From positions 930,001 to 994,000 of the forward strand of contig OY970265.1 of NCBI GenBank assembly GCA_963715675.1: DNA of 64,000 nt, read 5' to 3'. Below the pieces are notes generated by a model. It made no database searches. It saw only the letters and a list, made by a program, of their open reading frames with translations, and was not told where the DNA came from. This DNA is from DASVWZ01 sp963715675 (GTDB lineage Bacteria; Acidobacteriota; Terriglobia; Terriglobales; Acidobacteriaceae). Position numbers and translations under genes: made by a program. This document shows, piece after piece, positions 24,280 through 33,015 of the stretch (positions are counted from its first letter, which is position 1; each line of letters begins with the position of its first letter).

Positions 24280-26025
24280 ATGCAACCGAAGTTAAAGTGG
24301 TTTGCTGCCTCGGCCCTCAGTCTGATTCTGAGTGCCGCGGTTTGCGCTCAATCCGCCGCGCCTTCGCCGTCCAAGACGGCCCCCAAGAAGAAGGCCTCCG
24401 CATCTGCCACTACCGAGCAGCAGGTGGACCAGCTCAAGCAGCTGGTGCAGGCCCAACAACAACAGCTATCTCAACAGAGCCAGCAGATGAATCAGCTGCG
24501 CTCCCAGATACAGCAGCTGATCGATGCCACCGGCCAGGCCAATGCGGCCGCGCAGAAGGCCCAAAGCAGCGTCGATCAGGCGCAAAGCGCTGCCACCCAG
24601 GCGCAGCAGACCGCTACCGCGGCCCAGCAGGCAGCCCAGGCGGCATCCGCCAGCGCCGTCGATGCCAAGACTTCTTTGACTTCGGTCGTAACCAAGACCC
24701 AGGATCAGGACCGGCAGCTGAACGCCTTGCAGTCCTTGGTGGGACGCTTCCGCTTTAGCGGCGACGTCCGGGTACGCGGCGAAAATTACAACCAGGACGG
24801 CATCCCTGACCGGAACCGCGCCCGGATTCGCGTCCGCTTCGGAGTCGATGGCCGCTTGAATGAAGATTTCAACGCTGGCTTTGCTCTGGCAACCGGTTCC
24901 GTAGGCGACCCCTCCTCGACCAATGAGACTCTCACCAACGTCTTCGATCGCAAGACCATCGCCTTGGACCGGGGCTTCATCACCTACAATCCTGTCGCCC
25001 ATCACTGGCTTTCCCTCACCGGCGGCAAGTTCGCCTATACCTGGCAGCGCACCTCGGTCACCTTCGATCCTGACTTGAACCCGGAGGGGTTCAACGAAAA
25101 GTTCTCCTTCGATTTCAACGGACCCATCAAGAACTTCACTGCCCAGGCCATCGAGCTTCTCTACAATGAAGCCAACGGAAAGGTCGGTGCCCCCTCGCAG
25201 GATTCTTACGCCGTGGGCTTCCAGGTGTCCTCCAGGTTGCAGGCCGGTCCGTGGACCGCGACCCCTTCCTTCCTCAGCTTGAAATGGAATCGCCCGGACG
25301 CCATCCTGCAACAAAGCGCGTTTGCCACGGCCGCTACCAGCACCGGGTTCCTGCCTTCGGGCGGCGGCAAGCCGATTACGGGAATTCCCATCCCCGGGGA
25401 AGGGCAAGGCTGCGCCAAGGGATACGATGCTCCCAGCTATGCGCCCTGCGAATTCGCTCCCAACGGCATGACCAACGCCACCTACGTCGACAGCAAGGGC
25501 ATTCCTCATTTCTACTCCGGATACAACTACGCGGATTTCATCCTCACCAACCAGATTCAGGATGGCATCGCGCGTTTGCCCATCAACCTGCTCCTGGAAT
25601 TCCTGGACAATTTGGATGCTGAGGCACATCCCCTCAGTACCAAGGGAAAGGTCCTGACCAATCTGGGTTCACAGAACAAGGAGTACGGCTTGGACTTCAG
25701 CCTGGGTCAGACCAAAAACAAGAACGACATTCAAGTCGGCTACGCCTGGTATCGGGAAGAACAGGATGCGGCCATCGCTTCCTTCGTAGAGAGCGATCAG
25801 CGGGCGCCCACCAACATCCTGCAGAACCGCTTCTATGCCCTGTGGAAAGTGCGCGCCAACACCCTGGCCAGCTTTACCTGGTGGCATGGACGGGTTCTGG
25901 ATTCACTCCTCGAAAACAACGCGGCGCTGTTCAACAACTACAGCAGCCTCGCCACCATTACCAAGGCAGGGCAGCAAGAGCCCTACCTCAACCGCTTGCA
26001 GTTTGACCTGATCTATACCTTCTAG
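24280..26025 (+). CDS. Outer-membrane porin with N-terminal coiled coil
   Basis: A 581-residue exported protein. A signal peptide (LSLILSAAVCAQ) is followed by a Lys/Ala-rich stretch. A glutamine-rich coiled coil spans about residues 45-150 (QQLSQQSQQMNQLRSQIQQL). A long beta-strand-rich domain begins at FRFSGDVRVRGENYNQDGIPD and ends in LQFDLIYTF, with an aromatic last residue as in outer-membrane barrels. It matches the putative porin/OprP-like type. AAGGAG precedes the ATG at 24280, and the frame before it is not coding. It probably provides outer-membrane passage for the ligand of the importer upstream. Confidence 0.85.
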   Translation: MQPKLKWFAASALSLILSAAVCAQSAAPSPSKTAPKKKASASATTEQQVDQLKQLVQAQQQQLSQQSQQMNQLRSQIQQLIDATGQANAAAQKAQSSVDQAQSAATQAQQTATAAQQAAQAASASAVDAKTSLTSVVTKTQDQDRQLNALQSLVGRFRFSGDVRVRGENYNQDGIPDRNRARIRVRFGVDGRLNEDFNAGFALATGSVGDPSSTNETLTNVFDRKTIALDRGFITYNPVAHHWLSLTGGKFAYTWQRTSVTFDPDLNPEGFNEKFSFDFNGPIKNFTAQAIELLYNEANGKVGAPSQDSYAVGFQVSSRLQAGPWTATPSFLSLKWNRPDAILQQSAFATAATSTGFLPSGGGKPITGIPIPGEGQGCAKGYDAPSYAPCEFAPNGMTNATYVDSKGIPHFYSGYNYADFILTNQIQDGIARLPINLLLEFLDNLDAEAHPLSTKGKVLTNLGSQNKEYGLDFSLGQTKNKNDIQVGYAWYREEQDAAIASFVESDQRAPTNILQNRFYALWKVRANTLASFTWWHGRVLDSLLENNAALFNNYSSLATITKAGQQEPYLNRLQFDLIYTF

Positions 26026-26050
26026 GCCAGGCAGCGTTTTCTCCTGCCCC

Positions 26051-26084
26051 CCGGCTGGTTCTTGGGCGAGCCAGCCGGTTTTTT
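26051..26084 (+). terminator. Intrinsic terminator of the porin gene
   Basis: CCGGCTGG (26051-26058) and CCAGCCGG (26071-26078) form a perfect 8-bp stem with a 12-base loop, followed by six T residues. It lies 26 bases after the porin stop. Confidence 0.9.
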
Positions 26085-26141
26085 CATCCAACATTCTGGA
26101 TGAGATCCAGATCGACGGTTCCTGCGAAACAATTTCCTCGC

Positions 26142-27329
26142 TTAGGGCGTCAGCTTCCAGACCGTTCCGTTGCCCGAGCTGCCGCCCCCGTCCGCGGTGC
26201 CATAAAGGTTGCCCTTCGCGTCACGCAGTAAACCGCCGTACGGCAGACTCCCGTCCGGCCCCGTAAATACGTGCAGCAGAGACAGTGTGCCGCCTTTACT
26301 CAATTCGTACACCACTCCGTCTCCTGAGCCGCCGCCCTCGGAAGTGGTGCCATAGAGGTTCCCCTGCGGGTCCAGAATCACGCCCGCGTACGGATTGCTT
26401 CCGTCCGACGACCCGCCCGCAAAGTTGTGCAGTACCGTTTCCTTGCCCTTGGTCACTTTCCACACGATTCCGTCGCCCGCCGAACCACACACGTCGGTCG
26501 TGCCATAAAGAGAACCAGCCTTGTCCATCACCGGAGTTCCATACGGAAAGCATCCATCCTTCGTGCCTCCCGCAAAGCTGTGCAGCAACGTCACCTTGCT
26601 GCTCTTGCTCAACTCATATACCGTCCCGCTGTTGGCCGGGCCGCCCTCCAGGGTTACCCCATACAGGTTGCCCTTTTTATCCATAAGCAGGTTTCCCAAA
26701 GAGGGGCCGGCGCCGTCCGACGATCCCCCGGTAAAACCGTGCAGCATCGTGAACTTGCCGCTCTTGCTCAGCTTCCAGACCATTCGATAGCCGCCGCCGC
26801 ACAATGACGTGGTGCCATAGAGGTTGCCATTGGGGTCCAGAATCACGCCGCCGTAAGGAAAGCAACCATCGGTGGTCCCGCCGCTGAAGTTGTGCAGGAC
26901 GGTCACCTTGCCCTTGCTCAGTTTGAACACCGTTCCCAGGCTGTCCGAGCCGCCCAGTTGCGTCGTCCCATAGAGGTTCCCGGCCTTGTCCCGCAGCAAG
27001 GGTGCGAAGGGAAGCTCCCCGTTCGAGCCGTCAAAGCTCCCTAGCACGCTCTCCGTGCCCTTCGCATCCAGTTCGAACACAGTTCCATAACCGCGGAAAA
27101 CTCCTCCGGAGATGGTAGTGCCATAGAGGTTGCCCGATGCGTCTTTGATTACGCCTGCGTACGGACTTGCGGCATCCGTCCCCCCGGCAAAGTTGTACAG
27201 TACGGTGAATGTTTGCGCTTGCGTGAACGCCGCGGATGCCGCCATCCCCAGCGCGACCGCGAACCTCAGCCCCGCCCGGTCCACCCCCAGACGCAGTTGT
27301 GAAGTCTGTTCTTGCAGTGTTTTGCCCAT
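26142..27329 (-). CDS. Secreted GloVer-type tandem-repeat protein 1
   Basis: A 395-residue exported protein with a signal peptide (FAVALGMAASAAFTQAQ), then about nine repeats of roughly 40 residues. Each contains a GNLYGTTxxGG block followed by a G-V-x-K/E-L-x-K and xVLHxFxGG block. This is the TIGR03803 (Gloeo_Verruco) repeat, which probably folds into a beta propeller. The role is unknown and surface binding is likely. The ATG at 27329 is chosen. The 38 codons before it in the open frame have no signal-peptide character. Confidence 0.85.
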   Translation of the reverse strand: MGKTLQEQTSQLRLGVDRAGLRFAVALGMAASAAFTQAQTFTVLYNFAGGTDAASPYAGVIKDASGNLYGTTISGGVFRGYGTVFELDAKGTESVLGSFDGSNGELPFAPLLRDKAGNLYGTTQLGGSDSLGTVFKLSKGKVTVLHNFSGGTTDGCFPYGGVILDPNGNLYGTTSLCGGGYRMVWKLSKSGKFTMLHGFTGGSSDGAGPSLGNLLMDKKGNLYGVTLEGGPANSGTVYELSKSSKVTLLHSFAGGTKDGCFPYGTPVMDKAGSLYGTTDVCGSAGDGIVWKVTKGKETVLHNFAGGSSDGSNPYAGVILDPQGNLYGTTSEGGGSGDGVVYELSKGGTLSLLHVFTGPDGSLPYGGLLRDAKGNLYGTADGGGSSGNGTVWKLTP

Positions 27330-27548
27330 AGCAATCCCCCGAATCAAGGAAAGTCGGTTCGAGCGCGGGAGACGCCGCACCGTGCGATATCGGCCACAGT
27401 ATACACGGCTCTTGAAGACGTTCAGCTGTGGAAGACCGGCCATTCTGCCGCGGCCGGGGAATGCGAATCACCTCAGAAATTTGCGCCCCTCAGGAATCCG
27501 GCGTTTTCACAGGAGTTGGGTCCTCCGCCGGTCCTGCTTCGCGTCCGC

Positions 27549-29039
27549 CTATTCCGCAAACACCAGGATCGGCTTCAGCCCCACCGGTGCGCCCTGGCTG
27601 GGAAGGGATGCCGCATTGCCCGCCAGATCCACATAGGCATTGAACTGCGAAGAGACTGGCACATTCGTGGTGGTGCAGTTGCCGTTGTTGCACGTCTGGG
27701 CGGTATCCCAGATGGCCTCCGCCTGCACTCCGCTTGGGCTCTGGATCGCGCAGGTCCACAGCGTCGAACTCTGCGTGCACGGCCCCACGGTGGCTTGCCC
27801 GCCGCTCGTCCATCCCACGATCTGGGTATATGCGACCCCCGCCTTGTTCAGCGCGTTTGTACTTGAATCATAGAAGTCGCCACTGTTTGAAAAGTCCCAG
27901 CCATACCAGTAGAACTTCGTTACTGGCTTTGACATCAGCACCAGGTAATAGCGGGCGACAAACGCCGCCTGCTGGTCGGCATCCGTAATGGTCGATTGCC
28001 CCTCGTACGCTCCCCAACTCCCCTCCGTGTTGAACAGAGGATAGGTCTGAAAATTCACCGGCGAGGTCGGCAGGCTGTCGATGCTCGACACCACCTTATC
28101 GATTAAGCTGCCGATCTTTTCCGCTACCGGACAATCCGACGGACAACTCCCGTTGTGGATGTAGCCGTGGAACCCAATGATATCCGCGTACCTCCCTCCG
28201 ATCGGAAGGTAGGTCGTCAACCATGTCCCGGGATCTCCCACCGCCGCCGGCGTCGTGAACTTGGCGCCCGGACCCGCCGCCAGAACAATCGTTCGCATGT
28301 CCTGGGCCATCCGCGCCAGCATGAGATCGCCATCCTGCTCCGAGCCGCCGCAATCCGCCGGCCCATTCCATTCCGTCGCTACATCGGGTTCGTTCCACAT
28401 CTCCCAGTACTTGATCTTCCCCGGGCCCACGTGATTGATCAGCGCTTGCACAAAAGTCTGGAAATACGCATTGCTGCCTGATCCGTCGCACGCCAGGTCA
28501 GCCGGAGGATCACAAATTCCTGGTCCATTATGTCCCTCGTCAACGCAGGACGTGTCCGGATTCCCTGAGTTGACGCCCCGCGAAGAAGCCCAACTCGGAG
28601 TGGCGTACATGGTGAACATAACGTCGGTCTTACTTGCCTGCGCCCTCTGCAGCCATTGATCCAGCTTCGTGAAATCGTAGGTGCCCGCCGCCGTATTGAT
28701 GTCGGCCCACTTTACCTGCGCGCCTAGGCTCCGCCAGCTTGTGACCGGAATCATGGTGCCTGGCCAGGGGTCGGCAATAACATTGGTGGCATTCCCGAAC
28801 ATCGGCCCGCTCGGGCCGGGGCTCGGAGCTGCGTAAGGATTCCCGGGTCCTGTCGAGTTCGCATTGGCGTTCCCGCCCCCGCAGCCAACGCCTGCCAGAG
28901 CCGCCAACATCACCAGCATCGCGCTCCGGCCGGCAAACAACTTCCTCTTGCGATTCCTGCCTGGCGCTGCCCCGGTTGCACGCCGGCGGGCTGCTTTGCC
29001 GCAGTCCTCGGTTGGTTTCCCGATTGACGATAGAGCCAT
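27549..29039 (-). CDS. Glycoside-hydrolase-like lipoprotein 1
   Basis: A 496-residue protein with a long basic N-terminus, a hydrophobic segment and a lipobox-like LAGVGC (C53). A Pro/Gly linker follows, then a TIM-barrel glycosidase-like domain. MWNEPD gives a candidate acid/base E217, and FNTEGSWG near 336-343 gives a candidate nucleophile E339, the pattern of clan GH-A enzymes such as GH39 or GH5. The C-terminal 110 residues form a beta-sandwich-like region rich in Cys and Trp. It is a close paralog of the next gene. The substrate is unknown. Confidence 0.8.
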   Translation of the reverse strand: MALSSIGKPTEDCGKAARRRATGAAPGRNRKRKLFAGRSAMLVMLAALAGVGCGGGNANANSTGPGNPYAAPSPGPSGPMFGNATNVIADPWPGTMIPVTSWRSLGAQVKWADINTAAGTYDFTKLDQWLQRAQASKTDVMFTMYATPSWASSRGVNSGNPDTSCVDEGHNGPGICDPPADLACDGSGSNAYFQTFVQALINHVGPGKIKYWEMWNEPDVATEWNGPADCGGSEQDGDLMLARMAQDMRTIVLAAGPGAKFTTPAAVGDPGTWLTTYLPIGGRYADIIGFHGYIHNGSCPSDCPVAEKIGSLIDKVVSSIDSLPTSPVNFQTYPLFNTEGSWGAYEGQSTITDADQQAAFVARYYLVLMSKPVTKFYWYGWDFSNSGDFYDSSTNALNKAGVAYTQIVGWTSGGQATVGPCTQSSTLWTCAIQSPSGVQAEAIWDTAQTCNNGNCTTTNVPVSSQFNAYVDLAGNAASLPSQGAPVGLKPILVFAE

Positions 29040-29405
29040 TTCTAAACTCTCCAGGGGATTCTTCCAGTCTTAAACCCGATATCCGTCATTTCCACTCGCT
29101 CCCGAACCAGATTTATTCCGTCCTCTCCATCGCGTCAACCATGACGTTTTCAAAAGAGATGGAAGCCGGAAGAACCCGAAATACAAAAATGCGGGCGGCA
29201 CCATCCGTCCGTTCACCTCGGATGGTTCTGGACTTCACCCTGGATTATTTCGGAAGATTGCTGCACGGCGGTACTGGTTGCCGAAGGTTCTCAGAAAGGC
29301 CGCAGCGCAATCGCTCCCTTCGGCATCCGTGTGTTGCTGTGCTTGTCCGCTACCGCGGACTTCGAAGACCGGCATCGGCGGGTTCTTCCGCGATCCGGCC
29401 CGGCC
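29040..29405. other. Intergenic region between the two glycosidase genes
   Basis: No gene is supported in these 366 bases. The part next to 29039 holds the conserved promoter-like block. The rest shows nothing recognisable. Confidence 0.4.
29069..29103 (-). promoter_or_regulatory. Conserved upstream block, copy A
   Basis: On the minus strand this block contains GCGAGTGGAAAT, then CGGGTTTAAG, 30 bases before the ATG of the glycosidase at 27549-29039. A nearly identical block precedes the phosphoesterase at 34538-36244. The spacing of a GGAAAT element and a downstream TTTAAG element resembles a promoter for an alternative (ECF-type) sigma factor. The regulator is unknown. Confidence 0.5.
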
Positions 29406-30959
29406 CTATTGCGCGAACAGCAGAATCGGCTTCAATCCGACCGGCGCGCCTGCATTGGGGATCGATGCCACATTGCCCGCCAGATCCACGTAAGAGTTGA
29501 ATCCAGAAGAGACCGGCACGTTCGTGGTGGTGCAGGTGCCGTTGTTGCACGTCTGGGAAGTGTCCCAGATGGCCTCCGCCTTCACTCCGCTCGGGCTCTC
29601 AACCGCGCAACTCCACTGCGTTCCGTTTTGCGTGCACGGGCCTACCGTGGCTTGCCCGCTGCTTGTCCATCCCGCAATCTGCTGATATGCAACCCCCGCC
29701 GGGGTCAGCGAGTTTGTATTGGAATCGTAGAAGGTGCCACTGGCACTGAAGTCCCACCCGTACCAGTAAAACTTGGTGACGGGCTTCGCCATCTGCACCA
29801 GATAATAGCGAGCGACGAACGCTGCCTGCTGGTCGGGATCAGTAATGGTCGGGTGCTTCCCGTCGGACGAGCCCCAACTGCCTTCCGTGTTAAACAGAGG
29901 ATAAGTCCGAAAATCCACCGGGGATGTCGGCAGGCCGGCGATGCTCCTGGTTATGTGATCAATTACAGAATCAACTTTTTCCGCTACCGGGCAGTCCGAC
30001 GGACAGTTGCCGCTGTTGATGTAGCCATGGAACCCGATGATGTCCGCATATTTGCCGCCAATCGGCAGATACGTCGCAAGCCAGTCACTGGGCCCAACGG
30101 GTGCTGGCGTGCTGAACTTGGCGTTCGGATCGGCAGCCAGAACGATGTTTCGCATGTCCTGGGCCATGCGCGCCAGCATGAGATCGCCCGCATTCTTTAC
30201 TCCAGGACAATCCGCGTCTCCGTTCCATTCTCCTTGCACATTCGGTTCATTCCACAGCTCCCAGTACTGGATTGTCCCCGGCCCCACATGACTGATCAGC
30301 GCCTGCACAAAGGCCTGGAAATTTGCATTTGTCCCCGTACCGTCACAGGCCAGATCCGCAGGAGGATCACAAGTGCCGGGCTGGTACCAGCAGGCGCTGT
30401 TTGGATTGCCGGAATTGACCCCACGCGAGGAAGCCCAACTCGGTGTGGCGTACATGGTGAACATCACATCGGTGTGGCTGGCCTGCGCCAGTTGCAGCCA
30501 TTGATCCAGCCGTTTGAAATTGTACGTGCCGGGACCGGTATGGATGTCGGCCCACTTCACCGCCCCTCCCAGGCTGCGCCAGCTGGTCACCGGAATCAAG
30601 GTTCCCGGCCAGGGATCGGCCATGACATTGGTAGCCATTCCGAACATTGCTCCGTTCGGGCCGGGGCCGGGCGCTTCGAATGGGTTCGAACCTGATCCCC
30701 CCGAACCTCCGGATCCTCCCGAACCTCCCGAACCTCCCGACCCGGATCCTCCCGAACCCGATCCTCCTGATCCTGATCCAGAACCGGCGCTCATGCCCGT
30801 GCAACCAACCGTCACCAGAGCTGCCAACATCGCAGCCGCCAGGCTCAAGCCAGCCACCAGGCGCCACCTTCGATCCCTGCCTGGCGCAGTGTTGGCCGCA
30901 TTGTGGATGCCTGTTTTCCCGGTGCTTTGGAGTTGCACACTCCAGTTCTGGACTACCAT
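29406..30959 (-). CDS. Glycoside-hydrolase-like lipoprotein 2 with Gly-Ser linker
   Basis: A 517-residue paralog of the preceding gene, sharing the barrel (YWELWNEPNV, FNTEGSWGSS) and the C-terminal region almost segment by segment. The N-terminus has a hydrophobic stretch ending VTVGCTGMS with a lipobox-like cysteine. A linker of about 35 Gly/Ser residues replaces the short Pro/Gly linker of the other copy. The pair are tandem, same-strand duplicates, and each has its own upstream region. Confidence 0.8.
   Translation of the reverse strand: MVVQNWSVQLQSTGKTGIHNAANTAPGRDRRWRLVAGLSLAAAMLAALVTVGCTGMSAGSGSGSGGSGSGGSGSGGSGGSGGSGGSGGSGSNPFEAPGPGPNGAMFGMATNVMADPWPGTLIPVTSWRSLGGAVKWADIHTGPGTYNFKRLDQWLQLAQASHTDVMFTMYATPSWASSRGVNSGNPNSACWYQPGTCDPPADLACDGTGTNANFQAFVQALISHVGPGTIQYWELWNEPNVQGEWNGDADCPGVKNAGDLMLARMAQDMRNIVLAADPNAKFSTPAPVGPSDWLATYLPIGGKYADIIGFHGYINSGNCPSDCPVAEKVDSVIDHITRSIAGLPTSPVDFRTYPLFNTEGSWGSSDGKHPTITDPDQQAAFVARYYLVQMAKPVTKFYWYGWDFSASGTFYDSNTNSLTPAGVAYQQIAGWTSSGQATVGPCTQNGTQWSCAVESPSGVKAEAIWDTSQTCNNGTCTTTNVPVSSGFNSYVDLAGNVASIPNAGAPVGLKPILLFAQ
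30698..30785 (-). repeat. Degenerate tandem repeat encoding the Gly-Ser linker
   Basis: Short units built on GGTTCGGGA and GGATCAGGA are repeated within the coding region and encode the GGSGGSGG-type linker. Such tracts expand and contract easily, which may explain why the paralog lacks it. Confidence 0.7.
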
Positions 30960-31039
30960 GGCGCGCCTCGCGGAAGATGGATTCTTCCGTTTCCCCTCAG
31001 TTGGTGCGGGATTTTATCAGGAATTTCTCAACTAAGTAT

Positions 31040-31434
31040 TTCCGGACAATGAGGGTGAACTCAAGGTGACAGAAGTATCAATTCGGCGCGGTGGAATTTG
31101 TCCCGTCAGGCTGCCATACGACGTAGCCCTTCTGCGGCGGGAGAAAAAGTGCCCCACCTACAGCAGTCCGCGCGGATTGAATCCGGAACTCCGGCGGGAC
31201 GGCGGCAGACAGTAGCACGGCGGCTGGTGACTTCAACAAGAATTCTCGGACTTTCCAGCGCACTCCACAATGTGCAAGTTTTTGCAGACTATGCGTAAGC
31301 CTGTGCTTCGTGCCGCAGAGCAGCCACCCTTTTCATGCAATTCTTTGCATCTGCGCGTGCATTCTCAATGAATTTCTTTGACCGGCGAGATTCCTGCGCC
31401 TACACTGGCCCCAGCCCTATATGTGGAGGTGGTC
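31040..31434. other. Intergenic region before the phosphoesterase pair
   Basis: No convincing gene is present. A 61-codon minus-strand frame (31078-31263) has no supporting features. The right end provides the ribosome site GGAGG for the gene at 31435. Confidence 0.4.
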
Positions 31435-32934
31435 ATGTCAAGACGAAGGGCCACTCAATTCCCCCTTGGTTTCCCTCGAAGTGTTTCACGCATTCTCCGC
31501 CTCGCGGTGGCTCGAGCCCTGCGCGCCGGCACGACCCTGTTGCTCCTCGCATTCTGTTGGGGCGCTTTCCTTTTCACCCAGCACGCTCTCCCGGGTGCAA
31601 CTCCCGTAGCCCGCGCCGCTTCGACCGGCGGGCAGGTCTGGACGAACTCCTCTCTGTCGGGTTCGCAAGTGATTCAACATGTGGTGGTGATCGTCCAGGA
31701 GAATCGCACCCCCGACAATCTCTTTCATGATCCGGTTTTGATTCAGCAAGGCGCGGACATTCAGAGCTTCGGGATCAATTCAAATCACCATAAGATTCCA
31801 TTGCAACCGGTTCCGTTGGCGGACTACTGGGACTTGGGCCACAGCCACGGCAGCTTCGTTAAAATGTACGACCACGGCAAAATGGATGGTGCGAACAAGA
31901 TCGGGCAGTTTTGCGACCCCGGCTACAAGTGCCCAAAGGCGCCCCCCAATTTCCAGTTCGCGTACGTACAAGCCCAGGATGTCGTGCCCTACTTCCAGAT
32001 CGCCGAGCACTACACCTTTGCCGACCGCATGTTTCAGACCAACCAGGGACCCAGCTTTCCGGCGCATCAGTTCGTTTTTGCGGGAACCTCGGCGCCCGCC
32101 TCAACCAGCGACCTGTTTGCCTCGGAAGGTCCAACCGGAGGCGGCAGCAGCAAGCCCGGATTGCATACCGGCTGCACGGCTCCGCCCACTCAGCGGGTCG
32201 AACTGATCGATCCTTCCGGAGTCGAAAACCAAAAGATGTTTCCCTGCTTTGAGCATCCCACTCTGGGCGACCTCCTCGATGCCCAGTCGCTCGCTTGGCG
32301 GTTTTACACGCCTGTGCCCAACGACCTCGACACCTCGCCGAATGCCATTCGCCATATACGCTTCGGTCCCGACTGGAAGAAAGACATTGTGCAGGGTCCG
32401 GCACAGATTCTCTCCGACATTTCCCAGGGCCGGCTTGCTTCGGTCACTTGGGTCATTCCTAGCAGCCTGGAGTCCGACCATCCCGGTACCAGCCAGGGTT
32501 TGGGACCTTCGTGGGTCGCGTCGGTCGTCAACGCCATCGGCGGCAGCCAGTTTTGGTCCAGTACCGCCATTTTCATTACTTGGGACGACTGGGGCGGTTG
32601 GTATGACCACGTCGCGCCTAAAATAATTGACGATGGCACCAGTTGGGGCTCCGGCTACGTCTATGGCTTCCGCGTCCCGCTGATTGTCGTTTCCCCGTAC
32701 GCCAACCCAAACTATGTTTCTCACGTGACCCACGACTTCGGCAGCATTCTGAAATTCACCGAAGAAGTCTTCGGATTGCCGTCCCTGGGATATGCGGACG
32801 CCTACGCCGACGATCTCTCGGATTGCTTCAACTTCGGACAACGCCCGCTGACATTTCACAAAATTCGCGCCCCCTATGACGCCAACTTCTTTCTGAATGA
32901 CCGCCGGCCCCTCGAGCCTCCTGACAATGACTAA
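31435..32934 (+). CDS. Secreted phospholipase C/acid phosphatase-family phosphoesterase 1
   Basis: A 499-residue exported protein of the alkaline-phosphatase superfamily group that holds PlcC, AcpA and related enzymes. After a signal peptide it shows QHVVVIVQENRTPDNLF (E89 and N90 near the metal site). NQGPSFPAHQFVFAGTSAP, WDDWGGWYDHVAP, YGFRVPLIVVSPYA and THDFGSILKFTEE follow. GGAGGTGGTC precedes the ATG at 31435. The longer frame start is rejected. It would release phosphate from organic phosphates or phospholipids outside the cytoplasm. A second homologue follows 81 bases later. Confidence 0.9.
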   Translation: MSRRRATQFPLGFPRSVSRILRLAVARALRAGTTLLLLAFCWGAFLFTQHALPGATPVARAASTGGQVWTNSSLSGSQVIQHVVVIVQENRTPDNLFHDPVLIQQGADIQSFGINSNHHKIPLQPVPLADYWDLGHSHGSFVKMYDHGKMDGANKIGQFCDPGYKCPKAPPNFQFAYVQAQDVVPYFQIAEHYTFADRMFQTNQGPSFPAHQFVFAGTSAPASTSDLFASEGPTGGGSSKPGLHTGCTAPPTQRVELIDPSGVENQKMFPCFEHPTLGDLLDAQSLAWRFYTPVPNDLDTSPNAIRHIRFGPDWKKDIVQGPAQILSDISQGRLASVTWVIPSSLESDHPGTSQGLGPSWVASVVNAIGGSQFWSSTAIFITWDDWGGWYDHVAPKIIDDGTSWGSGYVYGFRVPLIVVSPYANPNYVSHVTHDFGSILKFTEEVFGLPSLGYADAYADDLSDCFNFGQRPLTFHKIRAPYDANFFLNDRRPLEPPDND

Positions 32935-33015
32935 GCGGTTGTCTCGGCCATCCAGTCAGCTTCGGGCTTATACCCTGCTTCCCCCCTGTGTCCCAGGTCG
33001 CCAAGACGGTAGAGT

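Noticed and set aside
31078..31263. 61-codon minus-strand frame before the phosphoesterase pair
   Set aside because: No ribosome site, no domain and no relation to neighbours. The end (VVWQPDGTN) looked protein-like but is too short to support.
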